From Commensalibacter papalotli (GTDB taxonomy: Bacteria > Pseudomonadota > Alphaproteobacteria > Acetobacterales > Acetobacteraceae): a DNA stretch of 64,000 bases. The notes beneath the pieces were generated by a model, which was not told the DNA's origin, did not search any database, and worked only from the letters and a program-made list of their open reading frames with translations. Positions 7,574-16,549 of this stretch are shown here, piece after piece. The translations under genes were made by a program, and so were the position numbers. The first letter of the stretch is position 1; the number at the start of each line of letters is the position of its first letter. The DNA lies in assembly GCF_947179115.1 (NCBI RefSeq), contig NZ_CAMXCI010000005.1, positions 62,001 through 126,000 of the forward strand. The letters run 5' to 3'.

Positions 7574-9553
7574 ATGCCGTTCACGAAAATCAATCCTTCC
7601 CTTGCACAAGCTTTGGAACGCAAAGGGTATGCATCACTTACCCCTGTTCAAGAAGCAGTTTTAGAAAATGAAAATCCTCATCAAGATTTACTCGTTTCAG
7701 CGCAAACAGGATCAGGAAAGACAGTTGCCTATGGTATCGCCATGGCGCCAACCCTTTTAGAAAATAAAAATACATTCCAAAGCGCAAACAAACCCCAAGC
7801 ATTGATTATTGCCCCTACACGTGAATTGGCTTTACAAGTTCATCAGGAGTTATGTTGGTTATTTGCAGATACAAAAGCTAGAATTATCACCTGTATTGGT
7901 GGGATGAATGTTCGCAAAGAAGCACAAACACTCGATAATGGTGCACATATCGTCGTTGGAACCCCAGGCAGATTGTGTGACCATGTGCGCAGAAGACATT
8001 TAGACCTCTCTGATTTAAAAGTGATCATCTTGGATGAAGCTGATGAAATGCTAGATCTTGGCTTTCGTGATGAATTAGAAGACCTTCTTTCTGCTTGTCC
8101 AGAAGATCGTAGAACATTGCTTTTCTCAGCAACTATTGATAAAGAAATCGAATCTTTAGCAAGACGCTATCAAAATAATGCTTTACGTATCAACACTGTT
8201 TCCAATACACAACACGTAGATATTGAGTATCGTGCTGTCGTAACTCACCCCAAAGAAGTTGATAATGCTGTTGTCAATTTATTGCGTTATATTGATAGTC
8301 CAACAGCAATGGTATTCTGTGCGACACGTGAGCTTGTTCGTCATATGCAATCTGCGTTGATTGAACGAGGATTCTCCTGTGCTGCTTTATCAGGGGACTT
8401 GGGGCAAGAAGAACGTACGCAAGCCATCAAAAGTCTGCGTACAGGTCAAGTCCGTGTTTGCGTTGCAACCGACGTTGCTGCACGTGGTTTGGATCTTCCG
8501 ATGTTGGATCTTGTTATTCATGCAAGCCTACCTACGAATCATGCAACTTTACTGCATCGTTCTGGTCGTACAGGACGTGCTGGACGTAAAGGGGTTTGTG
8601 CATTAATTGTTCCAAGCAGTCAACGTAGCCGTGCAGAACATTTATTACGCAAAGCCAAAGTAGCAGCTTCTTGGGAACTTCCTCCTAGTATTCCATCTAT
8701 TCGTGAAAAAGATAATGAGCGCCTCTTAAACCATCCTTCTTTATTGAGCAGTAAAGAAATTTTGAGCGAAGACCAAATCTTAATTGATCAACTTACCGCT
8801 CAATTCTCGGCCACTGATTTAGCAAATGCTGCTATTTCTTTGTATCGCTCTACGATCCCTAACCCAGAAGAAATTACCCCTATTAATCTAGATAACAAAC
8901 GTTCATCTGGTTTCGATAGAGATGGTTCTAAGGGACGTGATCGTGGACGTGAGAGAGGTGAACGTTCATCAAGTGCTCACTCTTTTGATTCTGGTAGTTG
9001 GTATGAGATGCCTGTTGGACGCAATGATAATGCAGACCCAAAATGGTTGATCCCAGTGCTTTGCAAAATTGCGAATATCCAGAAAAAAGATATTGGTTCT
9101 ATTCGTATTTCTGATCAAAGCACAAAATTCGAAATTGCAGCTGATAAAGTTGATGATTTTAATAAATCTATTTCTAAAATTAGAGATGATGAAACTAAGA
9201 TCTTTCCATCTACGCCAGCAGCTCCTTCTGAGGGCAGAAGAGAGGGCGGTTATAAAGGTCGCGGCGGTGGCGATCGTAGAAGAGAAGGTGGCGGTGGAAG
9301 CGGTCGCAGCGGTGAAGGTCGCAGAAGAGAGGGCGGCGGTGGAAGCGGTCGCGGCGGTGAAGGTCGTAGCAGAAGAGAAGGCAGCGATGGAAACGGTCGT
9401 AGCGGTGAAGGTCGCAGAACTTCTGATAGTGAAAGAAGTGAGAGAGGTCCAAGAGTAAGATCAGAAGGAGAACGTTCTGGTAAAAAAAGATCTGCTTCAT
9501 CTCTACCATCAAGAAGTGGCACTCCTAGCTCTTCTAGAAAAAGAAGCAAGTAA
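7574..9553 (+). CDS. deaD: DEAD-box ATP-dependent RNA helicase with RG-rich tail
   Basis: A 659-residue RNA helicase of the DeaD/CsdA type, expected to remodel RNA in ribosome assembly and cold adaptation. Q motif near residues 20-28, Walker A AQTGSGKT (43-50), PTRELA (81-86), DEAD (154-157), an SAT motif, and HRSGRTGRAGR in the second RecA domain. A DbpA-type RNA-binding domain follows (about 470-545). The tail from about 550 is a low-complexity Arg/Gly/Ser region with three 15-16-residue repeats. The 290-bp upstream gap leaves room for a long leader, as cold-shock helicases often have. The tail will bind RNA nonspecifically by analogy. Confidence 0.93.
   Translation: MPFTKINPSLAQALERKGYASLTPVQEAVLENENPHQDLLVSAQTGSGKTVAYGIAMAPTLLENKNTFQSANKPQALIIAPTRELALQVHQELCWLFADTKARIITCIGGMNVRKEAQTLDNGAHIVVGTPGRLCDHVRRRHLDLSDLKVIILDEADEMLDLGFRDELEDLLSACPEDRRTLLFSATIDKEIESLARRYQNNALRINTVSNTQHVDIEYRAVVTHPKEVDNAVVNLLRYIDSPTAMVFCATRELVRHMQSALIERGFSCAALSGDLGQEERTQAIKSLRTGQVRVCVATDVAARGLDLPMLDLVIHASLPTNHATLLHRSGRTGRAGRKGVCALIVPSSQRSRAEHLLRKAKVAASWELPPSIPSIREKDNERLLNHPSLLSSKEILSEDQILIDQLTAQFSATDLANAAISLYRSTIPNPEEITPINLDNKRSSGFDRDGSKGRDRGRERGERSSSAHSFDSGSWYEMPVGRNDNADPKWLIPVLCKIANIQKKDIGSIRISDQSTKFEIAADKVDDFNKSISKIRDDETKIFPSTPAAPSEGRREGGYKGRGGGDRRREGGGGSGRSGEGRRREGGGGSGRGGEGRSRREGSDGNGRSGEGRRTSDSERSERGPRVRSEGERSGKKRSASSLPSRSGTPSSSRKRSK
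9278..9415 (+). repeat. Three 45-48-bp tandem repeats in the helicase tail
   Basis: Three adjacent units (9278-9322, 9323-9370, 9371-9415) encode RREGGGGSGRSGEGR, RREGGGGSGRGGEGRS and RREGSDGNGRSGEGR. The DNA is nearly identical between the first two units, so this looks like recent in-frame expansion. Copy number is likely to vary between strains. Confidence 0.85.
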
Positions 9554-9612
9554 ATATTTGTAAAGCTTTATTTTTATAGAAATAATAAGGTATTTACTTA
9601 AAAACTTTAATA

Positions 9613-9648
9613 AAAAAGCCATCTATAAAAAATTATAGATGGCTTTTT
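9613..9648. terminator. Bidirectional terminator between deaD and the 9669 gene
   Basis: A 16-bp perfect inverted repeat (AAAAAGCCATCTATAA / TTATAGATGGCTTTTT) with a 4-base loop, with A and T tracts on either side. It sits between the convergent deaD and the leftward repeat-protein gene. Confidence 0.9.
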
Positions 9649-9668
9649 ATATAAACAAGAAGCAATAT

Positions 9669-10157
9669 TTATTTATTAATATTCTTTTGCATTTGTTCGA
9701 TTTGCTTTTGTTGTTCTGGTGTCAAATTCTTCATTTGATTACCCAGTTGCTTTTGAGCGTTTTCCATATAGTTTTTTTTCTGCTCAGGAGTCATTTTATT
9801 AAAACGTTCCATTTCAGCCTTAGCTTTAACTCTTGCTGCCTCTAAAGCTTTCTTTTGTTCTGGATTTAAATTTTTGGACATACGATCAAACTGTGCATCA
9901 GCTTGCTTTTGAGCGTTTTCCATATAAGCTTTTTGCTCTTCAGGAGTCATTTTATTAAAACGATCCATCTCAGCTTTAGCTTTTCCTTGAGCAACTGTTA
10001 ACGCTTGTTGTTGTTCTGTTGATAATTGTAACGCTTGGTTTTGAGTTGTAGCAGAATTAGCAGTTGTTTGTGCTTGTACTTGAGAAACTGTTCCAACAGC
10101 CATAACAGCACTAAATACACTAGCTAATAACATCACACGCTTTGATATAGATTTCAT
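9669..10157 (-). CDS. Secreted Gln/Lys-rich helical repeat protein A
   Basis: 162 residues from ATG 10157, which has AAGGTG seven bases upstream. Residues 1-31 are a signal peptide ending VQAQ. The mature protein is helical and rich in Gln, Lys, Glu and Met. A unit of about 50 residues occurs twice, each starting AKAEM(D/E)RFNKMTPE and containing YMENAQKQ. The DNA of the two copies shares a 24-base identical stretch, so duplication is recent. The pattern recalls Spy/CpxP-type periplasmic chaperones, but I see no clear LTxxQ signature, so function is not assigned. It has a partner next door (10357) with a similar signal peptide. Confidence 0.7.
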   Translation of the reverse strand: MKSISKRVMLLASVFSAVMAVGTVSQVQAQTTANSATTQNQALQLSTEQQQALTVAQGKAKAEMDRFNKMTPEEQKAYMENAQKQADAQFDRMSKNLNPEQKKALEAARVKAKAEMERFNKMTPEQKKNYMENAQKQLGNQMKNLTPEQQKQIEQMQKNINK

Positions 10158-10308
10158 AAACAATCACCTTTTATATAAAAATAGAATTAAATAGCAATAA
10201 ATACTCTGTAGAAAATCAACATAATTTAAGATTATGAATTAACTATGACAGCATCCCTGAAAAAGCCAATAACTAAACGATATATTATACTTCTCGCTAT
10301 AAACATAA

Positions 10309-10333
10309 AAGGGAGTGTCTATAACACTCCCTT
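10309..10333 (-). terminator. Terminator of the 10357 gene
   Basis: A 10-bp perfect stem (AAGGGAGTGT / ACACTCCCTT) with loop CTATA. The A run on its left is a U run in the leftward transcript, so it ends the coiled-coil gene at 10357. Confidence 0.85.
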
Positions 10334-10356
10334 CAAAACTGATATTTAATATCTGA

Positions 10357-10848
10357 TTAACGATTAAAAGGATGCGTTAAGTCACGTGCATCGCGTTTTG
10401 TGTTGTTTTTTAAATCTTTCCACTGTTTGCGTTGTTCTTTTTGTCTTTGCAAAGATTGATCTCTTCTTGCATCCATATCTTTTTTAAACTGTTCTTTTTT
10501 ATCTTCAAACTGCTTTTTTTGATCTTTTAGAGGGTGTTTATAACGATCGAGTTGTTCTTCTCTTTGTTTCTTCTGATCTGCAAGGTTATTTTTAAAATCT
10601 TGTTTTTGCTGTTCTAACCGTTCTCTTTGATCTTTACCTAGATTTTTATAACGATCAACTTGATCTTGTTGTTGTTGAATACGATTTTGAACATTTTGGT
10701 TATGTTCAGTGATTTTGTTGTGAAGGTTATCTTCTCTTTGTTGTAGATCTTGTAGGGGTGATTGTGCATTTGCCTGAGAGGCTGCACCAACAGCAATAAA
10801 AGCACCAAATAAACCAGCAGTTAATGCAACTTTATACATTTTACTCAT
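10357..10848 (-). CDS. Secreted charged coiled-coil repeat protein B
   Basis: 163 residues from the ATG at 10848 (MSKMYKVALTAG); the frame is open 12 codons further upstream, but the signal peptide fits the inner start. The signal peptide ends ANAQ. The mature part is almost uninterrupted Gln/Lys/Asp/Arg helix. A repeat of about 36 residues begins VDRYKNLGKDQ and again LDRYKHPLKDQ. Its signal peptide (GAFIAVGAASQANAQ) resembles that of protein A (SAVMAVGTVSQVQAQ), so the two were probably made from one export module. Predicted periplasmic or surface coiled coil of unknown function. It is followed by its own terminator, so it is transcribed separately from protein A. Confidence 0.7.
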   Translation of the reverse strand: MSKMYKVALTAGLFGAFIAVGAASQANAQSPLQDLQQREDNLHNKITEHNQNVQNRIQQQQDQVDRYKNLGKDQRERLEQQKQDFKNNLADQKKQREEQLDRYKHPLKDQKKQFEDKKEQFKKDMDARRDQSLQRQKEQRKQWKDLKNNTKRDARDLTHPFNR

Positions 10849-11088
10849 AATTGAATTACCTTGTTCTTGAGTTTCGTTGAGCATAGGAAAGGCTATAAAT
10901 TAGGCGATAATAAGGCATTCTTGTAACAAATTCTCAAAAGCAATTTTCTCTTACAATTCAATTTAAATCTTATTTATTAACTTAAATTCTTGAATATAAA
11001 ATCACTTTTATATTAAAACTATTCTTTTACTCATTGATATTATAATAAATATATTTTTATCTTTTACTGAGAATTGAATTTGTAAAAA

Positions 11089-12633
11089 ATGAACTATAAA
11101 TACTTTATTTTTTCTTTGATTTTTACTTCGTCGTTTTTTTTATGCACAATGAATAATCTTGCTTGGTCTGATAACCCTATAAATAAATCCTCTAAAAAGG
11201 ACACAGGAATCGACAATACCGATACCGACTTTATTCAAAAGCGCTTTTCCTTGTTACCACAGGATAAAATTACACAACATCAATTAACCCTGCCCCATCA
11301 AAATATTCCTTATGTTGCACAAGCTGGCACTTTATTGATTCGTAACGACAAAGGTGAAATTAATGCCAAAATATTTTATGTAGCTTATATTGCAGATCAA
11401 TCAAAAAGTAAGAACCGCCCTATTTCATTTTTCTTTAATGGAGGTCCAGGAGCCGCTAGCTCTTATTTAAACTTGGGCATTGCGGGGCCTGAAGTTATTA
11501 ATTTTCCTAAAAGTGACCTAACAGATGGTGCGCATGCTACTCGCGAAAGTAACCCTGATAGCTGGCTTCTTTTTACCGATATGGTTTTTATTGATGCCGT
11601 TGATACAGGATATAGTCTTTCGGCCGCCCCTGAAAAAGCTTCGAAAGAATTTTACACTTCAAAACAAGACGCCAAAACTTTTGCTAAAGCCATTCAACTT
11701 TATTTATCCAAATCTAAACGCAAAGATCCTGCTATTTGGTTAGTTGGGGAAAGTTATGGCGGATTAAGATCAATCCTTGTGGCAGATGATTTACTTAAAA
11801 ATCAAAATATCTTTGTCAGGGGTATTATTATGATCTCCCCTGCGATTGAACTGAGTTTACTTGATCAATCAGATAACCCTATGGCGAATGCCTTTATCTT
11901 ACCCTCTTATATTGCCAGTCATCTTGAAAAAACACATCAACTCTCTGATAAAAAAATTAAGGAAGCTTATCAATATGCCATGGGACAATATCTACAAAAA
12001 ATGATAAATTCTGTCCCCACAACTGAACAACCCGCTTTTTACCAAGAACTGAGCCAAAAAACAGGTCTTCCAGTAGAAATTATCACACAACATAAAGGCA
12101 TATTAGATCCTTCTGCACACGATATTCGCAGTCGTGATGGAAAATTGCACAGCTTATACGACTATACGCTAACGATCCAAGATCCTTACCCTGATGGCAC
12201 CAATAACGAAGACAGTCCTGAACCAGTTTTATCTGGTTTCGGAAAAGTCTATGGGAGTATGTTTGCAACTTACGCTGCACAAGATCTGGGATTTAATACA
12301 CCTTTAACCTATAACTTGTTAAACATGTCATTAAATGAGCAATGGAACTATACAGATCAGGGTTTTTCAACTGTTAGAGGTTTGCCAGTATTACGTAAAT
12401 TGTTGGCTTTAAACCCGTCTATGCATGTTTTTATTGCACATGGATATTTTGATTTAGTTTGCCCTTTTTCTGCTTCACAGTGGATTATCAATCAAACCCA
12501 TATAAAGCAAGACCGCATAACCTTAAAACTTTATAAAGGTGGGCATATGCTCTATACTAATCCCAATAGTCGAACAGCACTTAGCCGCGATGTAAAGCAA
12601 CTTTATGATAAAGATCAGCAACCTCCAAAATAA
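11089..12633 (+). CDS. Secreted S10-family serine carboxypeptidase-like protein
   Basis: 514 residues with an N-terminal signal peptide (about 1-26). It has the alpha/beta-hydrolase fold of peptidase family S10: the oxyanion region FFFNGGPGAASS, the nucleophile in VGESYGG, the catalytic Asp in YFDLVCP and the catalytic His in GGHMLY. S10-like enzymes in alphaproteobacteria are secreted carboxypeptidases; the substrate here is unknown. Its last 19 bases overlap the end of the convergent cobC gene. Confidence 0.88.
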   Translation: MNYKYFIFSLIFTSSFFLCTMNNLAWSDNPINKSSKKDTGIDNTDTDFIQKRFSLLPQDKITQHQLTLPHQNIPYVAQAGTLLIRNDKGEINAKIFYVAYIADQSKSKNRPISFFFNGGPGAASSYLNLGIAGPEVINFPKSDLTDGAHATRESNPDSWLLFTDMVFIDAVDTGYSLSAAPEKASKEFYTSKQDAKTFAKAIQLYLSKSKRKDPAIWLVGESYGGLRSILVADDLLKNQNIFVRGIIMISPAIELSLLDQSDNPMANAFILPSYIASHLEKTHQLSDKKIKEAYQYAMGQYLQKMINSVPTTEQPAFYQELSQKTGLPVEIITQHKGILDPSAHDIRSRDGKLHSLYDYTLTIQDPYPDGTNNEDSPEPVLSGFGKVYGSMFATYAAQDLGFNTPLTYNLLNMSLNEQWNYTDQGFSTVRGLPVLRKLLALNPSMHVFIAHGYFDLVCPFSASQWIINQTHIKQDRITLKLYKGGHMLYTNPNSRTALSRDVKQLYDKDQQPPK

Positions 12634-13619
12634 TCTTTTATTACGTTTTGTATTCTGCTCCAATCTTGTTCTTGGGACAGACCAAAACGTAACCATTGAA
12701 GATTATAATCAAAACGACGCACCCAAATTCCGTGGTTAGCTAGATGCTTCCAAAATATGCGTGCGTCCTTCATTTCGACTAGACGAAATAAATGCGTTCC
12801 ACCAACTATCTTACAATTATTATTTATAAATAGTTTATCAAGTTGCTGCACTTGCTTGGCCAACTGATTTTTGGCTTGTAGCAACCATTCTTGATCCTGA
12901 AGAGCTTGTAAACCGATTTGCAAAGCCTGTCCACTTAGAGACCAAGGCCCTAGCATTGCCTTCACTTTTTCTATGATTCTTGTGTCCGATAACAAAAACC
13001 CTAAACGCACCCCAGCCAATCCATATGTTTTGCCAAAAGAACGTAAAATCGTCAATGCAGGATGCGGTAACAATGCCGCAATACTCTGCTTTTCGAAATC
13101 CATAAACGCTTCATCAACAATGATATGATTGTCAAAACAATCCCAACCCGAGATGATCTCTTGCATCTGCTTGATATTTAGTAATCTCCCATCTGGATTA
13201 TTAGGATTACAAATAATGCCTATTATTTGATCTTGATTGGCAAACCCCATAAACTCTTCAAGAGAATGAACTTGATGAACAAGAATACCTGCCTGCTGCC
13301 AACTATTGATATGTTCCATATAAGTTGGGCATAATATACAAACTTGTTTAGCCTCAAAAATATAAGGCAATAACGAAATTAAAATTTGCGTTCCAGGGGC
13401 TGCTGCAATCAAGTTAACCTCTTTAACCCCATATCTGAGTGCTGCCAGTTCTCTTAGACGCCATTCATCATTTATACTGGGAAGTTGCGCTGCATACTCG
13501 ATTGAAATCCGAGAAAAAGGATAAGCATAAGGATTAATTCCAGTTGATAAATCAATCCAGTTCTGTAAAACATGAGGGAATTGTGATTTGGCCTGTTGTA
13601 ATTGACCACCATGAAGCAT
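12615..13619 (-). CDS. cobC: L-threonine-O-3-phosphate decarboxylase (CobC/CobD)
   Basis: A 334-residue fold-type I PLP enzyme of the histidinol-phosphate aminotransferase-like group. In the cobalamin pathway it makes (R)-1-aminopropan-2-yl phosphate for the nucleotide loop. Visible features are the LSTGINPYAYP N terminus that separates it from HisC, CNPNNPDGR, the VDEAFMDF Asp pair, and the PLP lysine in RSFGKTYGLAGVRLGF. It is divergent from cbiB with only 52 bp between starts, and CbiB uses its product. The phosphatase at 43496 is also called cobC in the enteric system. Confidence 0.88.
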   Translation of the reverse strand: MLHGGQLQQAKSQFPHVLQNWIDLSTGINPYAYPFSRISIEYAAQLPSINDEWRLRELAALRYGVKEVNLIAAAPGTQILISLLPYIFEAKQVCILCPTYMEHINSWQQAGILVHQVHSLEEFMGFANQDQIIGIICNPNNPDGRLLNIKQMQEIISGWDCFDNHIIVDEAFMDFEKQSIAALLPHPALTILRSFGKTYGLAGVRLGFLLSDTRIIEKVKAMLGPWSLSGQALQIGLQALQDQEWLLQAKNQLAKQVQQLDKLFINNNCKIVGGTHLFRLVEMKDARIFWKHLANHGIWVRRFDYNLQWLRFGLSQEQDWSRIQNVIKDYFGGC

Positions 13620-13671
13620 CTTGTTTTACACCATACTTTATTAACCCAATAATGGCTTATACGAATATTAA

Positions 13672-14679
13672 ATGAAAAAATTCTTTTCTCATCTTATACA
13701 ACATTTTCTGTTGTGTCATTTACAAATGATCCTGATCGCAGCACTAATTGATGCGTTATGGGGCGAACCAAAATATATTTATAATAAAATACCTCATCCT
13801 ATTATCTGGATTGGTAAGCTTATTGATTATTTGGATAAAAAACTTAACCACACGAACGATCCCGCACAACAACAAAAGCAAAATGGATTTGTAGCCTTAA
13901 GCTTAACAATTGCTATTCCTTGCTTAGTAGGTATTTTTCTTCAAAAAATACTTTTTAAATCTTTACCTAAACCAATTGCTTATTTTTTATCTGGAGTAAT
14001 AGCCAGTATTTTTATAGCAAAACGCTCTTTATATGAACATGTTCATGAAGTAGAAAAAGCATTAACCTTAGGTGACATAAAAAGCGCACGTTATGCAGTT
14101 AGTCAAATTGTTGGTCGAAAAACAGATCAACTTGATTCATCGGGTATCGCCAGAGCAGCGATTGAAAGCCTTGCCGAAAATTTCTCTGATGGGGTTATAG
14201 CGCCAATATTTTGGGGATGTATCGGTGGTTTGCCAGGTATTATCACCTATAAAGCGATTAATACCGCCGACAGTATGATCGGACACAAAACAAAAAAATA
14301 TAAATTTTTTGGTTTTGCTGCTGCTAAATCAGATGATTATGTCAATTATCCTGCGGCTCGGTTATCGGCCTTACTCATTATTTTAACGACCAGCAAAAAG
14401 CCATTCTCTGATTTAAAATTTGTAGCTAAAGAGGCAAAAAAACATAACTCTCCTAATGCAGGATGGCCCGAAGCTGCAATGGCAACCCGTCTATCCATCT
14501 TACTTGCAGGGCCACGACAATATCAAAATTATGTGATTGACTCCCCTTGGATAGGCACAGGGAAAAGCAAGCTAAATCAAATAGATATTCAAAACGCTTT
14601 AGATACATTCTCATTTACTTATAATAAATCTTTAACTTTTTTAATAATCATCACATTGATTTTAAAGAAATTTAAATAA
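13672..14679 (+). CDS. cbiB: Adenosylcobinamide-phosphate synthase
   Basis: 335-residue polytopic membrane protein of the CobD/CbiB family, which attaches aminopropanol or its phosphate to adenosylcobyric acid. Typical segments are ALIDALWGEPK near the start, HPIIWIGKLI, VGRKTDQLDSSGIARAAIESLAENFSDGVIAPIFW and the TADSMIGHKT/NYPAARLSALL block. Length and order match the family. In Pseudomonas nomenclature this is cobD. It is divergent from the threonine-phosphate decarboxylase. Confidence 0.95.
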   Translation: MKKFFSHLIQHFLLCHLQMILIAALIDALWGEPKYIYNKIPHPIIWIGKLIDYLDKKLNHTNDPAQQQKQNGFVALSLTIAIPCLVGIFLQKILFKSLPKPIAYFLSGVIASIFIAKRSLYEHVHEVEKALTLGDIKSARYAVSQIVGRKTDQLDSSGIARAAIESLAENFSDGVIAPIFWGCIGGLPGIITYKAINTADSMIGHKTKKYKFFGFAAAKSDDYVNYPAARLSALLIILTTSKKPFSDLKFVAKEAKKHNSPNAGWPEAAMATRLSILLAGPRQYQNYVIDSPWIGTGKSKLNQIDIQNALDTFSFTYNKSLTFLIIITLILKKFK

Positions 14680-15050
14680 TAATCAATATTTATAATATTT
14701 CATTTTAAATCTAGATATTATTTATATTTTTTACATATATTAATTGAATAAATTACAAGTAGTTTACAAACTATATTAAGTTAAAAGTGGTATTATTTGA
14801 TAAAATCAATTGTTATTATAAGATAATAATTAATAATTAATAATTAATTTAACTATTGATCGATAGTTTTTTTAATAGAATTAACTTTTATAATTTTTTT
14901 ATTATAAAAATATATTGCTAAACTAGCTAAAATAAGACTATATAAACAACCAAAGCTATTTTATTTATATTATGAAATAGTTTAAACCTACCTTGAGATA
15001 ACCGACTATGTCTTTTAACTTAATCTCTTTATATTAACTACTTAATCTTA
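14680..15050 (+). other. Long AT-rich intergenic region, possible small RNA
   Basis: No credible open frame on either strand. It ends in a rightward terminator at 15051-15072 that is about 370 bases past the cbiB stop, so it may end either a long cbiB 3' UTR or a separate short transcript. A weak promoter-like pair (TTGCTA and TATATA, about 18 bases apart) lies near 14914-14943. Confidence 0.3.
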
Positions 15051-15074
15051 CCTCCCTATTAGGGAGGTTTTTTT
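15051..15074 (+). terminator. Rightward intrinsic terminator
   Basis: CCTCCC / GGGAGG stem with a 5-base loop followed by seven or more T residues on the forward strand. It points rightward, against the leftward cobQ gene that begins just beyond it. Confidence 0.8.
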
Positions 15075-15094
15075 AACTCATTCAAAAAAGTCAT

Positions 15095-16549
15095 TTAAAT
15101 ATAATTTAATAAATCAAGCACATCTAAATGCTGCTCTATATGGTTTGCCCATTTATCTAAATTGTTTTCAACTTGAGACAAAAAGTTAACATTATTTGCT
15201 TTTATCCCAAAATAACTTAATAAAGCTTGGCGCGTTAAATCATGTTGAAAAACACCATGCAAATAAGTCCCTAAGACCTGACGGTTATTGGCTACAATTC
15301 CATCAGCTTGTTTATCGTTCAGTATTGCAAAAGGCTCATACTCACCATGATATTGTGTTACCCCCAAGTGCATTTCATAACCAGAACATTCTATATCTTC
15401 TATAAAAAGCCTACCTGTGACTTTTTGTAATGTTTTAGAATGCTCTAATTGGGTAGAGATATTAACCAAATTTAATCCATTAATATGGGAAATATCGCCT
15501 TCGATATGATGTGGATCACTAATTTGGGAACCAAGCATTTGATACCCTCCACAAATTCCCATCACAAACCCCCCCTGTCTCACGTGTGCTTTGATATCAA
15601 TATCCCATCCAGTTTCATATATAGCTTGTAGGTCAGCAATCGTTGTTTTAGAGCCTGGGATAATAATAACGTTTGAGTTATTGGGGATAGAATCGCCTAT
15701 TTTAACAAAATTCAATTGAACATTTTCTTCATATTTCAAAGGATCAAAATCATCAAAATTAGAAATGGTCGGTAAAAGTAAAACAGAAATCACAAGCTTA
15801 CCCTGTGGCTGATGATAAACTGATTTTAAATCAGCAGCATCTTCGGCAGGTAATTGACTTAACCCAGGAAAATACGGCAACAACCCCATATTCTGCCATT
15901 GTGTTTTTTGACTGATCCAGTGCATAACATCGGTAAATAAAGAGGGATCTCCACGCATTTTATTAACGATAAAGCCTTTAACTAATCCCAAATCTTCTGA
16001 TGATAAAACAGCATGTGTTCCAATAAGACTAGCAATAACACCTCCCCTATCAATATCACCAATTAAAAAAACAGGGGCTTTGACTGCCTGTGCAAATCCC
16101 ATATTGGCAATATCATGGGAACGTAAGTTAATTTCTGAAGCAGAGCCTGCCCCTTCTATTAAAACAATATCTGCCTGTTTTGATAAAATCTCAAAACTCT
16201 CCAACACATAAGGCATTAACTGAGGCTTGATTTCTTGATACTCTCTTGCCTTCGCTTGCCCCCAGATTTTACCCTGTACTATAATCTGAGATCCAACTTG
16301 ACTTTGCGGTTTTAATAAAACAGGGTTCATATGCACACTTGGTTCAACCCCACAAGCCATTGCTTGTAAGGCTTGCGCACGACCTATTTCCCCACCATCA
16401 GCCGTTACTGCCGCATTATTAGACATGTTTTGCGGTTTAAAAGGAAGAACTTTAAAGCCCCTGTGCCTTAATGCCCTGGCGATACCAGCAACTAGAACAG
16501 ATTTACCAACACTGGAACCCGTTCCTTGAAACATCAAGGCATTCGCCAT
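15095..16549 (-). CDS. cobQ: Cobyric acid synthase (glutamine-hydrolysing)
   Basis: 484 residues. Amidates four side chains of adenosylcobyrinic acid a,c-diamide to cobyric acid. An N-terminal ATP-binding domain (FQGTGSSVGKS, residues 8-18, then FKPQNMSNNAAVT and a switch region with LIEGAGSASEINLR) joins a class I-like glutaminase domain with the nucleophile in GICGGYQMLG and the His in GTYLHGVF. The start overlaps the cobO stop as TAATG. It is the third gene of the leftward cobP-cobO-cobQ operon. Confidence 0.97.
   Translation of the reverse strand: MANALMFQGTGSSVGKSVLVAGIARALRHRGFKVLPFKPQNMSNNAAVTADGGEIGRAQALQAMACGVEPSVHMNPVLLKPQSQVGSQIIVQGKIWGQAKAREYQEIKPQLMPYVLESFEILSKQADIVLIEGAGSASEINLRSHDIANMGFAQAVKAPVFLIGDIDRGGVIASLIGTHAVLSSEDLGLVKGFIVNKMRGDPSLFTDVMHWISQKTQWQNMGLLPYFPGLSQLPAEDAADLKSVYHQPQGKLVISVLLLPTISNFDDFDPLKYEENVQLNFVKIGDSIPNNSNVIIIPGSKTTIADLQAIYETGWDIDIKAHVRQGGFVMGICGGYQMLGSQISDPHHIEGDISHINGLNLVNISTQLEHSKTLQKVTGRLFIEDIECSGYEMHLGVTQYHGEYEPFAILNDKQADGIVANNRQVLGTYLHGVFQHDLTRQALLSYFGIKANNVNFLSQVENNLDKWANHIEQHLDVLDLLNYI

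Noticed and set aside
9210..9549. Long reverse ORFs across the helicase tail
   Set aside because: Shadows of the repetitive RG-rich coding sequence, whose regular codons leave antisense frames open.
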